From the NCBI RefSeq assembly GCF_027484545.1, contig NZ_JAIXST010000018.1, positions 1 to 37,680 on the forward strand: a DNA stretch of 37,680 nt. Direction: 5' to 3'. Made by a program: the position numbers and the translations under genes. The notes below the pieces were generated by a model. It ran no database searches and was not told the DNA's origin. It worked only from the letters and a program-made list of their open reading frames with translations. Shown piece by piece: positions 32,602 through 37,680 of the stretch (its first letter is position 1; every line of letters begins with the position of its first letter). This stretch comes from Runella sp. GTDB lineage: Bacteria; Bacteroidota; Bacteroidia; Cytophagales; Spirosomataceae.

Positions 32602-32651
32602 TACTCAAAGAACTTGGTCAAAGTTTAAGTTTTGAAAAAGTTCTTTGAGTA
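32602..32651. repeat. 14-base perfect inverted repeat upstream of the TonB-dependent receptor
   Basis: TACTCAAAGAACTT (32602–32615) and AAGTTCTTTGAGTA (32638–32651) pair perfectly. After a two-base mismatch, TCAAA/TTTGA extends the stem to 19 pairs. It begins 18 bases after the heme-binding gene stop and lacks a T run. It ends 30 bases before the receptor start codon. Confidence 0.8.
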
Positions 32652-32681
32652 CATCCCGCACCGCGTTTTCTTTAAAGTAGT

Positions 32682-35138
32682 ATGAAAAATATTGTACCCA
32701 CCCACTCCTTCTTTACAGCTTTAGTCATTCTAAGCTTCTCATTAGTTGGTTTTTGGTCAGCCAATGCGCAAACAGGTAAAAAAGCCGCTACCCTAAAAGG
32801 TAAAATTACGGACGCTCAAACCAACGCCCCACTCGGCTACGCCACTATTCGCGTCCTCAAAAGCACCGACAGCACGCTGGTTTCAGGCGCTATTTCTGAC
32901 GATAAAGGTCTATTTTCGGTAGACGCCGCTTATGGGCAGTATTACGCAGTCATTGAGTTCATCGGCTATAAATCATTGAAAACAAGCCCCTTCACACTTT
33001 CCAAAGAACAATCTTCGCACGATTTGGGAATTCTCAAAATTGCATCTTCGTCCAAAACCTTGGATGAGGTAGTGGTTCAGGCAGAAAAAAGCTCGATGGA
33101 ATTATCATTGGACAAAAAAATCTTCAACGTCGGGAAAGACCTTTCCAACGCGGGAGGAACTGCCATTGACATTTTGAGCAATATTCCGTCGGTGTCGGTA
33201 GATACCGAAGGGAACGTCAAACTGCGCGGAAGCGACGGCGTACGGATTTTGATTGATGGCAAACCCTCTGGTTTAGTGAGTTTTAAAGGAGGTGCGGGCT
33301 TGCAGCAATTGCAGGGTAATCAAATCGAAAAAGTAGAAATCATTACCAACCCCTCTGCTCGCTACGAAGCCGAAGGGTTATCGGGAATTATCAACATCGT
33401 TCTCAAAAAAGAACGCAAGCAGGGTTTTAACGGCTCCTTTGAAGTAGTAACGGGTTTTCGGCCTAATTACGGAATTGCGGCCAACATCAACTACCGTAAA
33501 AACAAGCTGAATTTCTTCCTCAACTACGGCATTGCCTACCGAGTACCTATCGGCGCAGGACGTATGTATCAGGAAGTATATGGCAAAGATACAACGGCCA
33601 TTTTACAACAAACTTCAAATAATCACGTCAAAACCGTGGCCAATACCATTCGCGGCGGTTTGGATTATTTCTTTAATGAGAAAAATATATTGACGGCGTC
33701 CTATCAGTTCCGGCGCACGGATGTGCTGCGTATTACGGACATTACTTATAAAGATTACATTAACAATCTCACTAATTTAAAGGCAAGCACCGACCGTCAG
33801 CAACGGGAAACCGAAGCAGAACCGTATTCGGAATACGCCCTGACCTACAAGAAAACCTACAACCGAAAAAATCAGGAACTGACCGCGGATGTTCGGTATT
33901 TGACGTATTGGGAACGCTCGGATCAGACATTTACTCAAAACAGTGTTTTGGCCAACGGTAAGCCCAATACCAAAGCAAATCTGCTGCAAAAATCGTTGAA
34001 TGACGAGTATGAAAATCAGTTCTTGGCACAGTTGGACTACGTTCAGCCCATTGGGAAAGACGGAAAATTTGAAACCGGCGTTCGCACCAGCTTCAGAGAC
34101 ATGGTGAATGATTATATCGTTACCCAACGCAACGATGCGGGGGTATTTGAGACACTCCCCGGCTTAGACAACTACTTTATTTACAAAGAAAATATTTACG
34201 GTGCTTACGGAATCATTGGAAATAAAACCAAGAAAACGAGCTACCAAGTGGGCCTGCGCGCTGAAATGACCGACATTACGACCATTTTGCGCGAGACCAA
34301 TCAAACCAATCCGCGCAATTACACCAATCTGTTCCCAAGCGCTCACTTCACGTACAATTTGAACAAAGACAATGCTTTACAGCTAAGCTATAGCCGTCGC
34401 GTTCGCCGCCCGACCTACAACGATTTGAGCCCGTACGTTACTTTTTCGGACCAACGTAACTTCTTTTCGGGAAATCCTGACCTCAATCCGGAGTTTACCA
34501 ATTCGTACGATTTAGGGCATATCAATTACTTCGAGAAAGGTTCGTTTACATCGTCTCTGTATTATCGTCACACCAACGGTAAAGTTCTGCGAATTCGTCG
34601 CGTTGATGCGCAAGGCTTCTCCAACACGCGCCCCGAAAACTTAGCGACGGAAGACGCTTTTGGGGCAGAATTTACCAGCACGTATACGCCCATCAAATGG
34701 TGGAAACTGGATTTTAACTTCAACTTTTTCCGCGCCATTACCGACGGCAAAAACTTGGATGCCAGTTTCAAAGCGGACACGTATAGCTGGTTTACCCGCC
34801 AAACTTCCCGCTTTACGTTGGCTCCGCAGACGGATTTACAACTGCGCGCCAACTATGAAGCGCCTCAGCAACTCCCCCAAGGACGCCGCAAAGCCCGTGC
34901 TTATCTGGATTTAGCATTCAGCAAAGAAATTCTCAAAGGCAAAGGCTCGCTAACCTTCAACGTTATCGACGTGTTTAACTCCCGCTACATGCGTACCATC
35001 ACCGAAGGGGTCAATTTCTATACCGAAGCAACGATGGGAATGCGCGCCCGCCAATTTAATTTGACGGTGATGTACCGGTTGAATCAGGCAGCCGGCGGCA
35101 AAAAACAGAAGAGTTTGATTAGTGGAGAAGAGGGATAG
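32682..35138 (+). CDS. TonB-dependent outer membrane receptor-like protein
   Basis: An 818-residue outer membrane protein. The signal peptide ends near SANAQ (about residue 30). A carboxypeptidase-regulatory-like domain follows (about 36–115, KGKITDAQTNAPLGYATIRV). The plug domain (about 120–235) has NIPSVSVDTEGNVKLRGSDG, VRILIDGKPSGL and IEKVEIITNPSARYEAEGLSG. The rest is an outer-membrane beta-barrel (OMP_b-brl_3 type) with alternating hydrophobic strands, including SYSRRVRRPTYNDLSPYV and NPDLNPEFTNSYDLG. No SusD partner is nearby, so the ligand is more likely a metal complex or peptide than a glycan. The end SLISGEEG is not a typical aromatic barrel end. Confidence 0.88.
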   Translation: MKNIVPTHSFFTALVILSFSLVGFWSANAQTGKKAATLKGKITDAQTNAPLGYATIRVLKSTDSTLVSGAISDDKGLFSVDAAYGQYYAVIEFIGYKSLKTSPFTLSKEQSSHDLGILKIASSSKTLDEVVVQAEKSSMELSLDKKIFNVGKDLSNAGGTAIDILSNIPSVSVDTEGNVKLRGSDGVRILIDGKPSGLVSFKGGAGLQQLQGNQIEKVEIITNPSARYEAEGLSGIINIVLKKERKQGFNGSFEVVTGFRPNYGIAANINYRKNKLNFFLNYGIAYRVPIGAGRMYQEVYGKDTTAILQQTSNNHVKTVANTIRGGLDYFFNEKNILTASYQFRRTDVLRITDITYKDYINNLTNLKASTDRQQRETEAEPYSEYALTYKKTYNRKNQELTADVRYLTYWERSDQTFTQNSVLANGKPNTKANLLQKSLNDEYENQFLAQLDYVQPIGKDGKFETGVRTSFRDMVNDYIVTQRNDAGVFETLPGLDNYFIYKENIYGAYGIIGNKTKKTSYQVGLRAEMTDITTILRETNQTNPRNYTNLFPSAHFTYNLNKDNALQLSYSRRVRRPTYNDLSPYVTFSDQRNFFSGNPDLNPEFTNSYDLGHINYFEKGSFTSSLYYRHTNGKVLRIRRVDAQGFSNTRPENLATEDAFGAEFTSTYTPIKWWKLDFNFNFFRAITDGKNLDASFKADTYSWFTRQTSRFTLAPQTDLQLRANYEAPQQLPQGRRKARAYLDLAFSKEILKGKGSLTFNVIDVFNSRYMRTITEGVNFYTEATMGMRARQFNLTVMYRLNQAAGGKKQKSLISGEEG

Positions 35139-35182
35139 TGATACCTTATGCCGACTTTTGACAGATAAAAATCAAGTAATCA

Positions 35183-35620
35183 ATGGATAAACCTTTTTAT
35201 GATTTTGTAATTTTAGAAGATGCTTTTAGGTATGAATTTACAAGTATTGGAGAAAAAGAGATTCTTAAAGTTATAGTATATCAGCAAACTGATTTACCTG
35301 ATTTTTTCAGTTTAACTTTAGCCGATGTTTTGCCTGATGGTTCGTTGGATGTATTTGTGGAAAGTAAGAATGGTGACATGGAAAAAAATTTAGCGACCGT
35401 CATACAAACAATACTGGCGTTTTTGTCCCATAATCCTAATGCAAAGATTGCTTTTTCGGGAAGTACTACTCATAGAACACGATTGTACAGCATCATTTTA
35501 ACTAAAGAGATAGAAAAAGTGGGTCACTTTCTGACTATTTTAGGGCTATCAGATAAAGGGTTAGTACCTTTTGAAAGGAATGAAAAATATGACGAATTTG
35601 TTATTCTCAAAAAGAAATAA
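35183..35620 (+). CDS. DUF6934 family protein
   Basis: A 145-residue cytoplasmic protein with no known function. It shows the pattern I recall for DUF6934: YDFVILEDAFRYEFTSIG at the start, LPDFFSLTLADVLPDGSLD, the conserved NGDMEKNLATVIQTI and FSGSTTHRTRLYSIIL, and a C-terminal ERNEKYDEFVILKKK. These proteins occur in many copies in Cytophagales genomes. The gene is more AT-rich than the neighbouring receptor. A small basic ORF begins 12 bases after the stop, and the two look like one unit. Confidence 0.7.
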   Translation: MDKPFYDFVILEDAFRYEFTSIGEKEILKVIVYQQTDLPDFFSLTLADVLPDGSLDVFVESKNGDMEKNLATVIQTILAFLSHNPNAKIAFSGSTTHRTRLYSIILTKEIEKVGHFLTILGLSDKGLVPFERNEKYDEFVILKKK

Positions 35621-35632
35621 TACTATTGAAAT

Positions 35633-35788
35633 ATGGAGACAAATTTGATGCCCTCGAAACGGAACTCTCCCAAAAAGAAAATAGGAAAGTTCAATACGCT
35701 TAATGAAGCTGTAGCTCATAAAACTGACTTGGTCAATCAATTGCTTGCAAAAATTGATAAACAGCAATTAGATACCCTAACAAAATAG
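35633..35788 (+). CDS. Small basic protein paired with DUF6934 (51 aa)
   Basis: A 51-residue ORF, ATG 35633 to TAG 35786–35788, lies 12 bases after the DUF6934 gene. It begins METNLMPSKRNSPKKKIG, strongly basic and probably disordered. It continues KFNTLNEAVAHKTDLVNQLL and AKIDKQQLDTLTK, which look like two amphipathic helices. The close spacing and helix content suggest a genuine co-translated partner, for example a DNA- or protein-binding small subunit or antitoxin-like peptide. No family is recognised. Confidence 0.55.
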   Translation: METNLMPSKRNSPKKKIGKFNTLNEAVAHKTDLVNQLLAKIDKQQLDTLTK

Positions 35789-35866
35789 TTTCTATTCACT
35801 TTATCTTCTACGGCGGTTTGAAGGATTGGCAACTGTTGTGAACTACTATAATTGCATCAAATAGCA

Positions 35867-36610
35867 ATGCAAAGACGTGAATTTATAAAATCAGCCGCCT
35901 TAACAGGACTCGCAACCGAGTTCCCTCTAACACCCAACCCTACATTCCCCAAACCCCAAAAAGCCCTCACGTTTTTGTTTCAGGGCGACTCCATCACCGA
36001 CGGAAACCGAGGCCGCAGCCTCGACCCCAATCACATTATGGGGCATGGGTACGCGTATTCGGTGGCAAGTCGAATCGGGGCGGATTTTCCGGAAGAGGGC
36101 TTTACGTTTTATAATCGAGGCATTAGCGGCAACAAAATCACGGATTTACAAAAACGCTGGGAAACCGACACGCTCAATCTCAAACCCGATGTACTCAGCA
36201 TTTTGATTGGCATCAACGACACGGCCGCTACTCTCAATAAGCCCGCCGAAGCCACCACCATCGATGAGTTTGAAAGTATTTACCGTGGCTTATTAACCGA
36301 CTGCCGACGTGCCAATCCTGAGATTTTATTTGTGTTGGGAATCCCCTTTGTGTATCCTGTAGGCAAACGCGCCGAGAATTTTGAAAAATGGCGTGATGAT
36401 ACCAACAAGCGCCAAGCTGTTATTCGCAAACTGGCCGGAGAGTTTGCCGCTGTAGTAGTGGATTATCCTGCCGTTTTTGACAAAGCTCTAAAAAAAGCTC
36501 CCGCCGAGTACTGGATATGGGACGGCATTCATCCCACGGTCTTTGCCCACGAACTCATGGCACGGGAATGGATAAAGCAGGTTGGGAAGCGTTTGCGGTT
36601 TTTGAGGTAA
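35867..36610 (+). CDS. SGNH/GDSL hydrolase (secreted esterase-like)
   Basis: A 247-residue exported hydrolase from ATG 35867. MQRREFIKSAALTGLATEF resembles a twin-arginine signal (RRE-F-I-K); a TTG at 35852 is an unlikely start. The four SGNH blocks are present: FQGDSITDG (S42 nucleophile), GISGNKITDL (G88, N89), LIGINDTA (N117), and WDGIHPT (D219, H222). Such Bacteroidota enzymes often deacetylate plant-polysaccharide or rhamnogalacturonan side groups; the substrate here is unknown. It precedes a small membrane protein gene on the same strand. Confidence 0.9.
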   Translation: MQRREFIKSAALTGLATEFPLTPNPTFPKPQKALTFLFQGDSITDGNRGRSLDPNHIMGHGYAYSVASRIGADFPEEGFTFYNRGISGNKITDLQKRWETDTLNLKPDVLSILIGINDTAATLNKPAEATTIDEFESIYRGLLTDCRRANPEILFVLGIPFVYPVGKRAENFEKWRDDTNKRQAVIRKLAGEFAAVVVDYPAVFDKALKKAPAEYWIWDGIHPTVFAHELMAREWIKQVGKRLRFLR

Positions 36611-36690
36611 TAAAAGCCTTACTTTTCTTACCGGCATACTTCTTTAGGCGTATAGAAGAGAAAATACATTACTTCAAACTTCTATTTGCT

Positions 36691-36906
36691 ATGAAAAAAA
36701 TAATTGGAATCGTTCTTATCGTCCTTGCTATTGTATTGGGATACAATGGAGTTCAAAAATTTCAGAACAGCTCAGCTTTGGTAAAAGTGCTGGGCTTAAA
36801 AATTGACGCCGATAATGAAAGTGGAAAATCATCCGCCTACATTCAATTGGGCTTGGCCGTGTTGGCCTTAGGAGCAGGTGTATTTTTATTAAAATCTGAA
36901 CGGTAA
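36691..36906 (+). CDS. Small two-TM membrane protein (DUF3185-like)
   Basis: A 71-residue protein from ATG 36691 (an overlapping longer frame from 36517 is a shadow of the esterase gene). It has TM1 at about 4–20 (IGIVLIVLAIVLGYNGVQ), a short middle ADNESGKSSAY, and TM2 at about 50–67 (LGLAVLALGAGVFLL), ending KSER. This matches small DUF3185-type proteins with the GYNGVQ turn. No function is known. It lies 80 bases after the esterase gene. Confidence 0.65.
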   Translation: MKKIIGIVLIVLAIVLGYNGVQKFQNSSALVKVLGLKIDADNESGKSSAYIQLGLAVLALGAGVFLLKSER

Positions 36907-36945
36907 TCCAGTCTTTTTAGACGACGTAGGTGAAAAAAACCAACT

Positions 36946-37587
36946 TCAAAAAGTAAAAGAGAGTGAGTACAACTTAGCTTTTATTGATATTGCATTGGCC
37001 GAAGCATGTTTAACGGTATTCTGAATAGCCTCCTGAAGCACTCGAAATAAATTAATAGCTTGAATAGAAGATAACTCTACTGTGTTTTGGATTTCTTTAA
37101 AATCGGCAGTAAAAGTTAGAAGGCCATCGAAAGATTTCGATAGATACGTATTCAAACGAGTTTCGAAATCTAAAAAGGTTATTCTTTTTTGATGTGTTAC
37201 CCAAATCGAATCCCTCAGGCTTTGAATAGCTTCACGTACATATTCATTAATTTTCTCTATTTTATCGATGCCTAATTTTTGTTTCTCTGCTAAATAAATG
37301 GCGTTATCGAGGCTTGAAGTAACAATCGTTAACTGAGATCCTACGCTATCATGTAAATCTCGACTTATACGTTCTTTTTCCTTATAAAGATTAATTTCAT
37401 TTTCTAAAGCTAAGCGAGCAGCTCTGTCTTTTTCAATCCTTAATTTTCTAATTTGTAATGTAATTCCGACGAACAAGACAAAGACATCGAAAAGAATACA
37501 CAATAGCCTCACTTTATATGATAACCAAGAGGTATCTTGTATCAAACTTACATTCTTTAAAAGCTTAGATTCAAGAATCAAATGCAA
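36946..37587 (-). pseudogene. Sensor histidine kinase remnant (HisKA_3 type)
   Basis: One TM (about 27–45, LLCILFDVFVLFVGI) leads into a coiled coil (EKDRAARLALENEINLYKEKE) and the dimerisation/phosphoacceptor motif RISRDLHDSVGSQLT (H at about 79). The next helix IQSLRDSIWV is typical. The N box LFRVLQEAIQNTVKHA is present, but the frame stops about 15 residues later after SIKAKLYSLSFTF, so the DxGxG and GxGL boxes of the ATPase are missing. The 5' side also has no ATG: the frame opens just after a TAA, with TTG 37587 as first start, and the usual periplasmic sensor is absent. It is probably a decayed gene. Confidence 0.75.
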
Positions 37588-37606
37588 TCTACTGATTGAG
37601 TAGATT
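37586..37606. repeat. Short palindrome at the 5' edge of the kinase remnant
   Basis: AATCTACT (37586–37593) and AGTAGATT (37599–37606) are perfect arms around GATTG. It sits exactly where kinase-like coding sequence begins, so it may mark an insertion or deletion end. Confidence 0.5.
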
Positions 37607-37680
37607 TATTGTATAAAAAAAGAGTTAGCGAGTGTGTTATTTTTGGGTATCGAATCCTAAATAACATGAGAAATTTCATC

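Noticed and set aside
37584-37679. 33-codon minus-strand ORF at the window edge
   Set aside because: It is short, has no recognisable motif, and may be part of the decayed kinase 5' region; it cannot be supported as a gene.

Overview
The window is a chromosomal segment of a Bacteroidota bacterium, most likely a Cytophagales member (Spirosomataceae-like; the genus is not determined). The signs are promoters of the TTG–N19/20–TAnnTTTG type, weak ribosome binding sites, a large carboxypeptidase-regulatory-domain TonB-dependent receptor, GH130 and DUF1080 secreted proteins, a LytS/LytTR pair, a DUF6934 protein and a 635-residue amidophosphoribosyltransferase-like protein. No tRNA, rRNA or CRISPR array was seen.

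Layout. 1–1815: the C-terminal part of a cation diffusion facilitator, joined at its 5' side to a transposase-like fragment, then a PepSY membrane protein. 8216–1882 (minus strand): a long run of co-directional genes, SDR, ROK sugar kinase, an AT-rich restriction-modification-like island, GH130 glycosidase, DUF1080 protein and xerC. The island (6463–4669) holds a cytosine methyltransferase cut off after motif IV, a frameshifted ORF with a D…ExE nuclease-like signature, and a tightly coupled ORF with a D…EVK signature. It looks inserted into an older carbohydrate operon. 8348–13956 (plus): plsY, rhomboid protease, M28 peptidase, MaoC hydratase, fabG-like reductase and acyl-CoA dehydrogenase, followed by an AraC regulator whose promoter carries two TTGTACAA palindromes. 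15209–21323: a secreted lipocalin-like protein, murF, a purF-like gene, an Rpn nuclease gene with one in-frame stop, and a Tat-exported sugar isomerase/epimerase-like protein. 21513–23968: LytS-type kinase and LytTR regulator. 24132–27315: a frameshifted DUF1761 gene and two tandem paralogous MFS transporters with elaborate inverted repeats between and after them. 29911–27431 (minus): ECF sigma factor, a membrane anti-sigma-like protein and a DUF4097 protein, one envelope-response operon. 30104–37587: CorA, YceI, a heme-binding-domain protein, the TonB-dependent receptor, a DUF6934 gene with an unannotated 51-residue partner, an SGNH esterase, a small DUF3185-like membrane protein, and a histidine kinase remnant lacking its ATP-lid region.

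Most genes are ordinary housekeeping, envelope and fatty-acid functions. The unusual parts are the eroding restriction-like island, the DUF6934/51-residue pair, and the intergenic regions. Several of the latter hold long perfect inverted repeats or short-word repeat patches whose words differ from locus to locus. Three genes are each broken by a single lesion (an A9 run, an in-frame TAA, a G4 run), which means either recent decay or sequence error.
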